64,000 nucleotides of DNA from Leclercia sp. LSNIH1 (GTDB lineage Bacteria; Pseudomonadota; Gammaproteobacteria; Enterobacterales; Enterobacteriaceae): assembly GCF_002902985.1 (NCBI RefSeq), contig NZ_CP026167.1:4030001-4094000 (forward strand), written 5' to 3'. Positions within the stretch are counted from its first letter, which is position 1. Every line of letters begins with the position of its first letter. Shown here piece after piece: positions 53,320 to 62,387 of the stretch. The notes beneath the pieces were generated by a model. That model was not told where the DNA came from. It did not search any database and saw only the letters and a list, made by a program, of their open reading frames with translations. A program made the position numbers and the translations under genes.

Positions 53320-54668
53320 TTTGTATTCCCTGTATTCGCCGGGTAAGTTCGGATGCTCTCTTCATCCCAGCCCGCAGGTAACGGCAGCGGACGGGCAATC
53401 TGGATGACGTGCAGCTGTAATCCCTCAACACCTGCGGCATAGAGCGCGGGCAGTCCGTGCGGATAGCGTTCTACGCCGTAGGCGCGCCCCGTTTGCGGGT
53501 TAACGCGCCAGGCGTTATCCAGTCCCATCCCTGTCGGGCGCGCGGGGTTACAGGGAGGGCGCACGTCATAGCAGCCCTGCTCCTCGCTGGCGCTCAGGCG
53601 CTGAGAGAAGCTCAGCCCGTTAAAGGTGATGTCGTGAATGGCGCCCGGCACGTCGCTGTGCAGGTTGATAGCCCCTTCCCCGCTTCCGCTGAGGCTTAAG
53701 AACGTGACCTGGCTTATCTCGCCGGGCGCGACGTTGGGCGCGCGGTGGCGGACGGAGACAAAGACCGGATCGGCTTTTCCCCAGTGGCAGGGATCGCCGT
53801 GCCGGCAATCAAAGACGATATTGCTGAACAGCATCTGGCTGAACCGTCCGCCGTCGCGGGAGACCAGGCCGATGGCGCGGTTGGATTCGAAAATGACGCA
53901 GTTGCTGACCACCAGGTTGCGGATGTCGGCAAAGGTCTCGGTGCCCACTTTGATGGCGCAACTTTTTGAGCGAATGATGCAGTTATTGACCGTGACGTTC
54001 TCCATCGGCTGCTGCAACGCTGCGCTTTTGGCGGTGGTCTTCAGGCAGATGCCGTCGTCGGCGGCGCTGAAATAGCTGTCGCTGAGGTGCACATGCTGGC
54101 AGCTGTCGAGATCCAGCGCATCGGTATTGGAGAGCGCCAGATCGTTATCAATGGTGATCTGTTTGATAAAAACATGCCTGCAGCTGACCAGGTGCGCGGT
54201 CCACATGGGTGCGTCGTACAGCGTGATATCGGCGATCCGCACCTGCTCGCACCCTTCCAGCACCAGCATGCGCGGACGATGGGTTTTCGGCTGACGGTAG
54301 CCCTGGGCGTCCGGCGCTGGCGCAAACCAGGCGCTGGCATTGCCGTCGATGCAGCCTGGACCGCACAGGGTCAGGTGATGGGCATCACGCGCATAGAGGA
54401 GCGCCATTCTGGAAAGCTCGGCCATGCTTTGGGTTTCGCAGGCCTGGTAGTCCGCCTCATGGGGGCTCGCCAGCAGACGCGCACCGGCTTCCAGATGCAG
54501 GGTGAAGTTTGACGGTAATACCAGCGTGCCCGTCAGGTTGGTACCCGGCGTGATCACCAGCGTACCGCCACCGGCCTGGGCGAGGGTCGCAATCAGCCCC
54601 TGGAGGAGATCGGTGACGGGAGTCAGACCGCTGCGGTCGAGAACGACATTTTCTAACGAGAGCTTCAT
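53316..54668 (-). CDS. GH28-like right-handed beta-helix protein
   Basis: A 450-residue parallel beta-helix protein of the polygalacturonase (GH28) type with no signal peptide. Catalytic-type motifs NTDALD (181-186) and ADDG (203-206) are present, giving Asp183, Asp204 and Asp205. The third GH28 motif GHG reads KSC (235-237, in KSCAIKVGTE), and I cannot find the fourth (RIK). It may be an atypical cytosolic glycosidase acting on an imported oligouronide, or have another specificity. It heads an operon with two transporters behind two CRP-like sites. Confidence 0.8.
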   Translation of the reverse strand: MKLSLENVVLDRSGLTPVTDLLQGLIATLAQAGGGTLVITPGTNLTGTLVLPSNFTLHLEAGARLLASPHEADYQACETQSMAELSRMALLYARDAHHLTLCGPGCIDGNASAWFAPAPDAQGYRQPKTHRPRMLVLEGCEQVRIADITLYDAPMWTAHLVSCRHVFIKQITIDNDLALSNTDALDLDSCQHVHLSDSYFSAADDGICLKTTAKSAALQQPMENVTVNNCIIRSKSCAIKVGTETFADIRNLVVSNCVIFESNRAIGLVSRDGGRFSQMLFSNIVFDCRHGDPCHWGKADPVFVSVRHRAPNVAPGEISQVTFLSLSGSGEGAINLHSDVPGAIHDITFNGLSFSQRLSASEEQGCYDVRPPCNPARPTGMGLDNAWRVNPQTGRAYGVERYPHGLPALYAAGVEGLQLHVIQIARPLPLPAGWDEESIRTYPANTGNTK

Positions 54669-54756
54669 GTTGATACCTGTCAGCTGTTAAGTGACAGGCA
54701 TTTAACGCCGTTTTATCCCCCTGCTCGCGGGCCCTGTCTGGGGATTTTGAGCGAAG

Positions 54757-54855
54757 AGTGAAGATCGTCACGCCAGGATAAGGCGGTAGAAAGGGCTTTT
54801 GATGGGGTTCACGTTTTATCAGGGGCGGCAAAAATGAAGTGTGAAAATCATCACA
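54757..54855. promoter_or_regulatory. Two CRP-like sites upstream of the GH28/transporter operon
   Basis: A perfect half-site pair TGTGA-AAATCA-TCACA (54840-54855) and a second site AGTGA-N6-TCACG (54757-54772) are 83 bases apart, centre to centre, in the 322-base gap between the GH28-like start (54668) and the bglX stop (54991). This gap contains no gene. The sites point to catabolite-regulated expression of the operon. Confidence 0.65.
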
Positions 54856-54990
54856 AATCACCTGCCAGGGAGGGATAAAAAAGAGGGAATCAGGTCGGTT
54901 TCAGGCGGGACGGGAAAAAAATTGCGGGGCCGATCACGAATCAGGTGAGGCGGCCCCGTCTGGATATTGCCCGGCAGCGCCGGGCTATTT

Positions 54991-57288
54991 TTACAGCAGT
55001 TCGAACTCACCCTTGTTTACGCGGGCAGAATCCGTACCGATAAAGACGTTGAACTTGCCTGGCTCAGCGTCATATTTCATCTGCTGATTCCAGAACTTCA
55101 GCGCATCCACGTCGATCGGGAAGCTGATGGTCTTCGTTTCACCCGGTTTCAGGTTAACCTTCTCAAAGCCACGCAGCTGTTTTACCGGGCGGCTCATGGA
55201 GGCGGTAATATCCTGAACGTACATCTGAACCACCGTCTCCCCTTCACGTTTGCCGGTGTTGGTGACATCCACGCTGGCGGTCACCGTGCCGTCCGCCTTC
55301 ATGGTCGGGGCCGACATTTTCACCTCAGAAATCTTAAAGGTGGTGTAGCTCAGGCCATAACCAAACGGATAGAGCGGACCATTGGCTTCGTCAAAGTAGC
55401 GCGAGGTGTACTTGTTCGGCTTGTCGGCGTTGTAAGGACGGCCGGTATTCAGGTGGCTGTAATAGACCGGGATCTGCCCCACCGAGCGCGGGAAGGACAT
55501 CGGCAGTTTACCCGACGGGTTGTAGTCACCAAACAGCACGTCGGCAATGGCGTTACCGCCCTCGGTACCGGCGAACCAGGTTTCCAGAATCGCGTCAGCC
55601 TGCTGATCTTCTTTCACCAGCGCCAGCGGACGGCCGTTCATCAGCACCAGCACCAGCGGCTTGCCGGTGGCTTTCAGCGCGGCAATCAGATCGCGCTGGC
55701 TTTGCGGCAAGGTGATATCGGTACGGCTCGAGGCTTCATGCGCCATCCCCTGAGCTTCACCCACGACGGCCACGACCACATCAGACTGCTTCGCAGCATT
55801 CACCGCTTCGTCAATCATCTCCTGGGCGGAGCGCGGATCGACCTTCACGGCCTCTTCATACTGGTTGAGGAAGGTGACGATGTCTTTATCGTTGGTGACA
55901 TTGGCCCCTTTGGCGTAAATCACTTTGCCTTTGTCGCCCAGCGCATCTTTAATGCCCGTCAGCACCGTGACGGACTGATCCGCCACGCCTGCCGCAGACC
56001 AGCTGCCCATCACATCGCGTTTGCTGTCGGCCAGCGGGCCCACCACCGCCACGGTGCCAGATTTCGCCAGCGGCAGGGTCTCGAGACGGTTTTTCAGCAG
56101 CACCAGGCTCTCACGCGCCACTTCACGCGCCTCTTTGCGGTGCAGGCGGCTTTCAGCGTTGGTGTCTACCGGGTCAGACTCTTTTGGCCCCAGGTGGCTG
56201 TACGGATCGTTAAACAGCCCCATATCATATTTGACGTTCAGAACATGGCGCGTGGCGTCATCCAGCTCCGCCATGGTGACCTTACCGCTCTTCACCAGAC
56301 CCGGCAGGTACTTGCTGTAGTACTCATCGCTCATGCTCATGTTGATGCCGGATTTCAGCGCTACCCGCACCGCATCTTCCGGATCCGCCGCCGTGCCGTG
56401 CTTGATCAGCTCCTTGATCGCCCCGTGATCGGAGACGGTGATGCCCTTAAAGCCCCACTTGTCGCGCAGAACCTCTTTCAGCAACCAGCTGTCGGAGGTG
56501 GCCGGCGTCCCGTTCAGGGAGTTCAGGGCCACCATTACCGCGCCGCTGCCGGCATCCAGACCCGCTTTGTACGGCGGCATATAGTCGTTAAACAGGCGCT
56601 GCGGGCTCATGTCGACGGTGTTGTACTCTTTACCGCCCTCCACGGCGCCATAGGCGGCGAAGTGTTTGACGCTGGTCATCACCGAGTAGCGATCTGCCGG
56701 GCTTTTGCCCTGCATCGCTTCTACCATGGTTTTACCCATCGTCGCGGTGAGATAAGTATCCTCCCCGAAGCCTTCTGAGGCGCGGCCCCAGCGTGGATCG
56801 CGGGAGACGTCCACCATCGGGGCCCAGGTCATGTTGAGGCCATCATCCGCCGCCTCGTATGCAGAGACGCGACCGACGGTTTTCACCGCCTCGAGGTTAA
56901 AGGAGGAGGCCAGGCCGAGGCTGATCGGGAAGACGGTACGCTGGCCGTGAACCACGTCATAGGCGAAGAATAACGGGATTTTCAGGTGGCTGAGTTCCAT
57001 CACCTGATCCTGCATCTTGCGGATATCCTGGCGGGTGACGGTGTTGAAAATCGCCCCTACCTGCCCGTTTTTAATCATCTCGCGAATGGCTTCTTTCGGA
57101 TTATCCGGCCCGACGCTGATGAGGCGCAGCTGGCCGATTTTCTCATCAACCGACATCTTAGTAAGCAGGTCGGTTACAAATGCGTCCCGGGCTTCCGGCG
57201 TGAGCGGATGATTGCCAAACAGGTCGTCAGCCAGCGCGGGTTGCAGCGCCAGACTTACAGCCACACCTACAGAACAGAGCCATTTCAT
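54991..57288 (-). CDS. bglX: BglX, periplasmic beta-glucosidase (GH3)
   Basis: A 765-residue GH3 enzyme with a signal peptide (LALQPALA, then DDLFG). The N-terminal barrel holds the nucleophile Asp in GITVSDHGAIKEL; then come the alpha/beta sandwich and a C-terminal fibronectin III-like domain (SVDVTNTGKREGETVVQMYV). It hydrolyses terminal beta-linked glucose from oligosaccharides in the periplasm. Length equals K-12. It is divergent from dld, as in E. coli. Confidence 0.97.
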   Translation of the reverse strand: MKWLCSVGVAVSLALQPALADDLFGNHPLTPEARDAFVTDLLTKMSVDEKIGQLRLISVGPDNPKEAIREMIKNGQVGAIFNTVTRQDIRKMQDQVMELSHLKIPLFFAYDVVHGQRTVFPISLGLASSFNLEAVKTVGRVSAYEAADDGLNMTWAPMVDVSRDPRWGRASEGFGEDTYLTATMGKTMVEAMQGKSPADRYSVMTSVKHFAAYGAVEGGKEYNTVDMSPQRLFNDYMPPYKAGLDAGSGAVMVALNSLNGTPATSDSWLLKEVLRDKWGFKGITVSDHGAIKELIKHGTAADPEDAVRVALKSGINMSMSDEYYSKYLPGLVKSGKVTMAELDDATRHVLNVKYDMGLFNDPYSHLGPKESDPVDTNAESRLHRKEAREVARESLVLLKNRLETLPLAKSGTVAVVGPLADSKRDVMGSWSAAGVADQSVTVLTGIKDALGDKGKVIYAKGANVTNDKDIVTFLNQYEEAVKVDPRSAQEMIDEAVNAAKQSDVVVAVVGEAQGMAHEASSRTDITLPQSQRDLIAALKATGKPLVLVLMNGRPLALVKEDQQADAILETWFAGTEGGNAIADVLFGDYNPSGKLPMSFPRSVGQIPVYYSHLNTGRPYNADKPNKYTSRYFDEANGPLYPFGYGLSYTTFKISEVKMSAPTMKADGTVTASVDVTNTGKREGETVVQMYVQDITASMSRPVKQLRGFEKVNLKPGETKTISFPIDVDALKFWNQQMKYDAEPGKFNVFIGTDSARVNKGEFELL

Positions 57289-57477
57289 TTCGTTTACTCT
57301 CTCATCAATAACCGCCGGATAGTCGCGGCCAGACCGTACGAAAAGCGCAGTGTGCCATAAACCCTCTGAACGTTGCAGGGTTTATTCTCTGATTTTTCTG
57401 GTGAATAGTCGTTCGCTTAAACATTAATCGCGCTATGATTTTCGACGACGCATTTGAATAACCACAAGGGGTGGATG

Positions 57478-59235
57478 ATGTCTTCTGTACAACTGCACGA
57501 TAACACCAGCTTCATTAACGAGTTGTCACGTCTGGTAGGCCAGGCGCACCTGCTTACCGACGCCGCAAAAACCGCCCGCTACCGCAAGGGCTTTCGCTCC
57601 GGCCAAGGGGACGCGCTGGCGGTGGTGTTCCCGGGCACGCTGCTGGAGCTGTGGCGGGTACTTAATGCCTGCGTCGCGGCAGACAAAATCATTCTGATGC
57701 AGGCGGCCAATACCGGCCTGACCGAAGGCTCCACGCCGAACGGCAATGATTACGATCGCGACATTGTCATCATCAGCACCCTGCGCCTCGATAAGCTGCA
57801 TCTGTTGGATAAGGGCGAGCAGGTGCTGGCCTACCCGGGCACCACGCTCTACTCCCTGGAAAAGGCGCTCAAGCCGCTGGGCCGGGAGCCGCATTCGGTG
57901 ATTGGCTCCTCCTGTATTGGCGCCTCGGTGATCGGCGGGATCTGCAATAACTCCGGCGGCTCGCTGGTGCAGCGCGGCCCGGCCTATACCGAAATGTCGC
58001 TGTTCGCCCGCATCGATGAGCAGGGCAAGCTGACGCTGGTGAACCATCTGGGTATCGATTTAGGGGTCACGCCGGAGCAGATCCTCAGCAAGCTGGATGA
58101 TGACCGCGTTAAAGATAGCGATGTCCTGCATGACGGGCGCCACGCTCACGACCATGATTACATCAGCCGGGTACGTGAAATTGATGCCGACACCCCGGCG
58201 CGCTATAACGCCGACCCGGACCGTCTGTTTGAATCCTCCGGCTGTGCCGGCAAGCTGGCGGTCTTTGCCGTACGCCTGGACACCTTCCCGGCCGAGAAAC
58301 GCCAGCAGGTGTTCTATATCGGCACCAACCAGCCGGAGGTGCTGACCACTATCCGTCGCCACATTCTCGGGGAGTTTACCCATCTGCCGGTTGCCGGCGA
58401 GTATATGCACCGGGATATTTACGACATCGCCGAACGCTATGGCAAAGACACCTTCCTGATGATCGACAAGCTCGGCACCGACAAGATGCCCTTCTTCTTC
58501 ACCATGAAGGGACGCACCGATGCGATGCTGGAGAAGGTGTCGCTGTTTAAGCCTAACTTTACCGACCGCTTCATGCAGAAGCTGGGCAGCGCATTCCCGG
58601 CACACCTGCCGCCGCGGATGAAAAGCTGGCGGGATAAGTATGAACATCACCTGCTGCTGAAAATGGCGGGCGACGGCATTGCCGAAGCGCAAAGCTGGTT
58701 GAGCGAATTCTTCAAAACCGCGGAGGGGGATTTCTTTGCCTGCACCCCGGAAGAGGGCAGCAAGGCCTTTTTACACCGCTTTGCCGCTGCTGGCGCCGCG
58801 ATCCGCTATCAGGCGGTTCACGCCGACGAGGTAGAGGATATTCTGGCGCTGGATATCGCCCTGCGCCGCAACGATACCGAATGGTTCGAAAAACTGCCGC
58901 CGGAGATCGACAGCCAGCTGGTGCATAAGCTCTATTACGGCCACTTTATGTGTTACGTCTTCCACCAGGATTACATCGTTAAAAAAGGGGTCGATGCCCA
59001 CGCCCTGAAGGCGCAAATGCTGGCCCTGTTGAAGGCGCGCGGCGCGCAATATCCGGCGGAACACAATGTCGGTCACATTTACGAAGCACCGGATTCATTA
59101 AAACAGTTTTATCGCGCTAATGACCCAACTAACAGTATGAACCCGGGGATTGGCAAAACAACCAAGCATAAAAACTGGAAAGAGGAGTCAGAAACAGTGC
59201 GTAATGGCTCGCAAGCTACTGATCACACCAGTTAG
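57478..59235 (+). CDS. dld: Dld, quinone-dependent D-lactate dehydrogenase
   Basis: A 585-residue FAD enzyme of the inner-membrane surface that oxidises D-lactate to pyruvate and passes electrons to the quinone pool. The FAD-binding part contains MQAANTGLTEGSTPNGNDYD and SSCIGASVIGGICNNSGGSL, and the membrane-binding domain follows. Of two adjacent ATGs (57475, 57478) the second has the better spacing from AGGGG. The C-terminus runs about 16 residues (after NWKEE) beyond K-12 Dld. A canonical terminator follows. Confidence 0.96.
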   Translation: MSSVQLHDNTSFINELSRLVGQAHLLTDAAKTARYRKGFRSGQGDALAVVFPGTLLELWRVLNACVAADKIILMQAANTGLTEGSTPNGNDYDRDIVIISTLRLDKLHLLDKGEQVLAYPGTTLYSLEKALKPLGREPHSVIGSSCIGASVIGGICNNSGGSLVQRGPAYTEMSLFARIDEQGKLTLVNHLGIDLGVTPEQILSKLDDDRVKDSDVLHDGRHAHDHDYISRVREIDADTPARYNADPDRLFESSGCAGKLAVFAVRLDTFPAEKRQQVFYIGTNQPEVLTTIRRHILGEFTHLPVAGEYMHRDIYDIAERYGKDTFLMIDKLGTDKMPFFFTMKGRTDAMLEKVSLFKPNFTDRFMQKLGSAFPAHLPPRMKSWRDKYEHHLLLKMAGDGIAEAQSWLSEFFKTAEGDFFACTPEEGSKAFLHRFAAAGAAIRYQAVHADEVEDILALDIALRRNDTEWFEKLPPEIDSQLVHKLYYGHFMCYVFHQDYIVKKGVDAHALKAQMLALLKARGAQYPAEHNVGHIYEAPDSLKQFYRANDPTNSMNPGIGKTTKHKNWKEESETVRNGSQATDHTS

Positions 59236-59290
59236 CCCGAACGGACCTACTATTAAGCCCCTATAAATCGTACTAGAGTAGCCACGGGTC

Positions 59291-59319
59291 GCCAGAGAAA
59301 CGTTTCTCTGGCTTTTTTT
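59291..59319 (+). terminator. Rho-independent terminator of dld
   Basis: GCCAGAGAAA (59291-59300), loop CG, TTTCTCTGGC (59303-59312), then TTTTTTT to 59319. It ends only a few bases before the ribosome site of the next gene. Confidence 0.93.
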
Positions 59320-59338
59320 GATGAGGAGCGGACATATT

Positions 59339-59893
59339 ATGTCGGCTGTTGAAACTTTCTCCGAAACTGACGTTCAGGTTCGCGATGCCGAGCTTGAGGA
59401 TGCGCATGCCATTGCCGCCATCTATGCCTGGCACGTGCTGAACGGACGCGCATCGTTTGAAGAAGTGCCTCCTACCGTTGACGAGATGCGCGAGCGCATA
59501 CACGCGGTGACCAGTCAGGGGTTGCCGTGGCTGGTGGCGCTCTATCGGGGTATCGTGGTGGGTTACTGCTACGCCACCCACTATCGTGCACGCCCCGCCT
59601 ACCGTTATACCCTTGAAGAGTCGATTTACGTCGAGGCCAGCACGCCCGGACGCGGCTTTGGCAGCGCGCTGCTGAGCGCCCTGATTGCCCGCAGCGAAGA
59701 GGGGCCGTGGCGCCAGATGATCGCCGTGGTGGGCGACGGGCCAAACAACGCCGGGTCGTTACGCCTGCATAAAAAGCACGGTTTTGAAGTGGCGGGGCAG
59801 CTCAGAAGCGTGGGATATAAGAAAGGTGACTGGCGCGATACGCTAATTTTGCAGCGCCCCCTTAACGAGGGTGACTGGACGCTGCCGGAGTAA
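59339..59893 (+). CDS. GNAT N-acetyltransferase (phosphinothricin/MnaT-like)
   Basis: A 184-residue GNAT-fold acetyltransferase of the phosphinothricin/methionine-sulfone type: RDAELEDAHAIAAIYAWHVL at the N-terminus, EESIYVEASTPGRGFGSALL for acetyl-CoA binding and DGPNNAGSLRLHKKHGF in the C-terminal half. It probably acetylates toxic amino-acid analogues. The ATG at 59339 is chosen because GAGGAG precedes it at 9-14 bases. It lies between dld and pbpG, where K-12 has no such gene. Confidence 0.87.
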   Translation: MSAVETFSETDVQVRDAELEDAHAIAAIYAWHVLNGRASFEEVPPTVDEMRERIHAVTSQGLPWLVALYRGIVVGYCYATHYRARPAYRYTLEESIYVEASTPGRGFGSALLSALIARSEEGPWRQMIAVVGDGPNNAGSLRLHKKHGFEVAGQLRSVGYKKGDWRDTLILQRPLNEGDWTLPE

Positions 59894-59910
59894 TCTATTT
59901 CAACGCGGTA

Positions 59911-59982
59911 TTGCCGGGTGGCGCTGCGCTTACCCGGCCTACACAACCCGTAGGCCCGTGCAAGCGAAGCGCCGCCGGGCAT
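59911..59982. repeat. REP element between the acetyltransferase gene and pbpG
   Basis: GCCGGGTGGCGCTGCGCTTACCCGGCC and the inverse GCAAGCGAAGCGCCGCCGGGC around GTAGGCCC, in the gap between converging genes. Confidence 0.85.
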
Positions 59983-59992
59983 TAAACGCGAT

Positions 59993-60913
59993 TCAATCGT
60001 TCTGCGCCGTCGCCATCTGGGCGGCTTTTTGCTTTTTGTAGCTCAGGGCCGCGGCGGGAACCGGGGTGACTTTTCCGGTTTCAATCCAGGTCCGCAGCCG
60101 GCTGGCATCGGCAAAGTGGGTATATTTGCCAAAGGCATCCATCACCACCAGCGCTACCGGCTTGCCATTAAAGACCGTGCGCATCACCAGACAGTGGCCC
60201 GCCGCGTTGGTAAAGCCGGTTTTAGTCAGCTGGATATTCCAGTTATCGCGGTAGACCAGATGGTTGGTGTTACGAAACGGCAGGGTATAGGCCGGATGCG
60301 AGAAAGTGGCCATCTCTTCGCGGGTGGTGCTGAGCTGGCCGAGCAGCGGATACTGCTTAGTGGCAATCAGCAGCTTCGTCAGATCCTGCGCCGTCGAGAC
60401 GTTATGAATCGACAGACCGGTTGGCTCCACAAAACGCGTCTGGGTCATGCCCAGCGCCTTCGCTTTGGCGTTCATGGCGCGGATAAAAGCGTCATAGCCG
60501 CCCGGATAGTGGTGGGCCAGGCTTGCCGCGGCGCGGTTTTCCGAGGACATCAGCGCCAGCAGCAGCATATTTTTACGGCTGATTTCGCTGTTCAGACGCA
60601 CGCGGGAATAAATCCCTTTCATCTCTGGCGTATGGCTGATGTCGACGCGCAGTTTTTCATCCAGCGGCAGCCGTGCATCCAGCACCACCATCGCGGTCAT
60701 TAATTTGGTAATCGAAGCGATCGGGCGCACCAGATTCGGGTGGCTGGAATAGATCACTTTGTTGGTATTCAGATCGACGATCATAGCGCTGCCGGAAGCA
60801 ATCTCCGGCTGTGTCGCCGTAGCCACAGCGGCAGTGTTGGCGATTGCGGGGGTCGCCACTGGCACAGCCAGCAACAGAGCAAGACTCAGTAAAGAAACGC
60901 GGAATTTCAGCAT
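59993..60913 (-). CDS. pbpG: PbpG, D-alanyl-D-alanine endopeptidase (PBP7)
   Basis: A 306-residue periplasmic penicillin-binding protein that cleaves peptide cross-links in peptidoglycan. Signal peptide ([12 protein letters not shown]), SxxK motif with Ser67 and Lys70 ([10 protein letters not shown]), SxN in [10 protein letters not shown] and KTG in [12 protein letters not shown]. All three active-site motifs are intact and length is normal. It is convergent with the acetyltransferase gene. Confidence 0.96.
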   Translation of the reverse strand: MLKFRVSLLSLALLLAVPVATPAIANTAAVATATQPEIASGSAMIVDLNTNKVIYSSHPNLVRPIASITKLMTAMVVLDARLPLDEKLRVDISHTPEMKGIYSRVRLNSEISRKNMLLLALMSSENRAAASLAHHYPGGYDAFIRAMNAKAKALGMTQTRFVEPTGLSIHNVSTAQDLTKLLIATKQYPLLGQLSTTREEMATFSHPAYTLPFRNTNHLVYRDNWNIQLTKTGFTNAAGHCLVMRTVFNGKPVALVVMDAFGKYTHFADASRLRTWIETGKVTPVPAAALSYKKQKAAQMATAQND

Positions 60914-61043
60914 GGTGAGATTTCGGATAATTATTCACGCACGTAATAACGTACGCCGCCCGGGCCGAAGCGAGAACACGGGCTGGCTAAGGCATCATAG
61001 CCGTCCGGATGCCTTGCTACCAGTAGTTAATCGTGAACAGATG

Positions 61044-61075
61044 CTGCATTGCTGGCAATTCTGCCAGCAATGCAG
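61044..61075 (-). terminator. 14-bp stem-loop after yohC
   Basis: CTGCATTGCTGGCA (61044-61057) pairs perfectly with 61062-61075 around loop ATTC, 5 bases from the yohC stop. There is no U-run on the yohC strand, as with the stem after fbaB. Confidence 0.6.
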
Positions 61076-61080
61076 TGACG

Positions 61081-61668
61081 TCAGAAGAGACGATATCCAT
61101 AACCCCAAAGAATAACCGTCAGCGCCAGTAACACTTCCAGCAACAGCACGCCGATGGCGAGCGTAGAACCGGAAAAGCTGCGGCCCTCCTCTTTATTGAT
61201 ATTCAGGAAGGTAGGAATACCGATATAGAGCAGATAACCGGTATAAAACAGCGCCAGGGTGCCCACCAGCGCGCAGAGCCAGACAATAGGATAGAGCGCC
61301 ACAATCCCGCTTAAAAATAGCGGCGTTGCCACGTAACCGGCAAACACCATGCAGTGCGCCAGGGAAGGACGCTGCGGATAGCGACGCGCCATCCAGTAAA
61401 TCACCCGCCCCATTACCGCCACCCCTGCCAGCATCAGCGCGTAAAAGACCGCGGCCAGCGCCAGTCCGGTTGTCCACGAAAGTTTTACAATGTTGCCGTC
61501 GTCAAAATCCCAGCCAATTTGCGTGGTACCAATGAACGCGCAAATTACCGGTACGGCGGCCATCAACAACACATGGTGGGTATAGTGATGGCTGACCGTT
61601 TCGTTTTCGCTTCTGATCACGTGCATTTCACGATCGGGATGGGAAAAGAGTCCCCAGACATGGTTCAT
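61081..61668 (-). CDS. yohC: YohC, Yip1-family inner-membrane protein
   Basis: A 195-residue protein with five predicted helices (for example HVLLMAAVPVICAFIGTTQI and GTLALFYTGYLLYIGIPTFL), matching E. coli YohC in position and sequence. Function unknown. The N-terminus begins MNHVWGLFSHPDREMHVI, as in other enterobacteria. It is divergent from yohD. Confidence 0.93.
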   Translation of the reverse strand: MNHVWGLFSHPDREMHVIRSENETVSHHYTHHVLLMAAVPVICAFIGTTQIGWDFDDGNIVKLSWTTGLALAAVFYALMLAGVAVMGRVIYWMARRYPQRPSLAHCMVFAGYVATPLFLSGIVALYPIVWLCALVGTLALFYTGYLLYIGIPTFLNINKEEGRSFSGSTLAIGVLLLEVLLALTVILWGYGYRLF

Positions 61669-61823
61669 AACGCCCCCTTGTTGTCGGCCCGCTAGCGATA
61701 ACTCAAGTATAATGCAGCCTGAGATTATTTTTTGAGCAACACAAGGAAATGGTCATTGTCGGTTCATTGACAGAGGGAGTGTATGATTAGGCAGACTTTC
61801 TCAGGACAGCTACGCTTACCCCT

Positions 61824-62384
61824 ATGGACATTAATACTCTCATTGCACAGTATGGCTATGCCGCGTTGGTTATTGGCAGCATAGCGGAAGGCGAGACTAT
61901 CACCCTACTGGGTGGCGTGGTGGCGCATCAGGGGCTGCTGCGTTTTCCCCTGGTCGTGGCCGCAGTAGCGCTGGGGGGCATGATCGGCGATCAGCTACTC
62001 TATCTGCTTGGCGTCCGGTTTGGTCCGGCGATCCTGCGGCGCTTTTCCCGCCATCAGAAGAAAATCAACCGCGCCCAGCAGCTGATCCAGCGCCACCCTT
62101 ACCTTTTCGTGATCGGCACCCGCTTTATGTACGGTTTCCGCATCATCGGCCCGCTGCTGATTGGGGCCAGTCACCTGCCGCCAAAAATTTTTCTGCCGCT
62201 GAACATTGTGGGCGCCATCATCTGGGCGCTGCTCTTCACTACTTTAGGCTACGTGGGCGGTGAAGTGCTGGAGCCCTGGCTGCACGCGCTGGACCAGCAC
62301 CTGCGCCACTGGATCTGGCTGATTGGGGTGCTGGTGCTGGTTTTCGCGGTGCGCTGGTGGCTTAAACGCCGGGATCGCAGCTAA
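61824..62384 (+). CDS. yohD: YohD, DedA-family membrane protein
   Basis: A 186-residue DedA/SNARE-associated-family protein. It contains the family blocks GSIAEGETITLLGGVVAHQG and the conserved FVIGTRFMYGFRIIGPLLIG with the F-R-G pattern. DedA proteins affect proton motive force and lipid (undecaprenyl-phosphate) recycling. The C-terminus is shorter than in K-12 (192 residues). It ends 3 bases before the yohF stop on the other strand. Confidence 0.93.
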   Translation: MDINTLIAQYGYAALVIGSIAEGETITLLGGVVAHQGLLRFPLVVAAVALGGMIGDQLLYLLGVRFGPAILRRFSRHQKKINRAQQLIQRHPYLFVIGTRFMYGFRIIGPLLIGASHLPPKIFLPLNIVGAIIWALLFTTLGYVGGEVLEPWLHALDQHLRHWIWLIGVLVLVFAVRWWLKRRDRS

Positions 62385-62387
62385 GCA

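Noticed and set aside
54967..56778. A 603-codon open frame on the plus strand opposite bglX
   Set aside because: It is antisense to a certain gene and its His/Arg/Val-rich translation mirrors GC-rich codon bias on the other strand. There is no ribosome site or family match.
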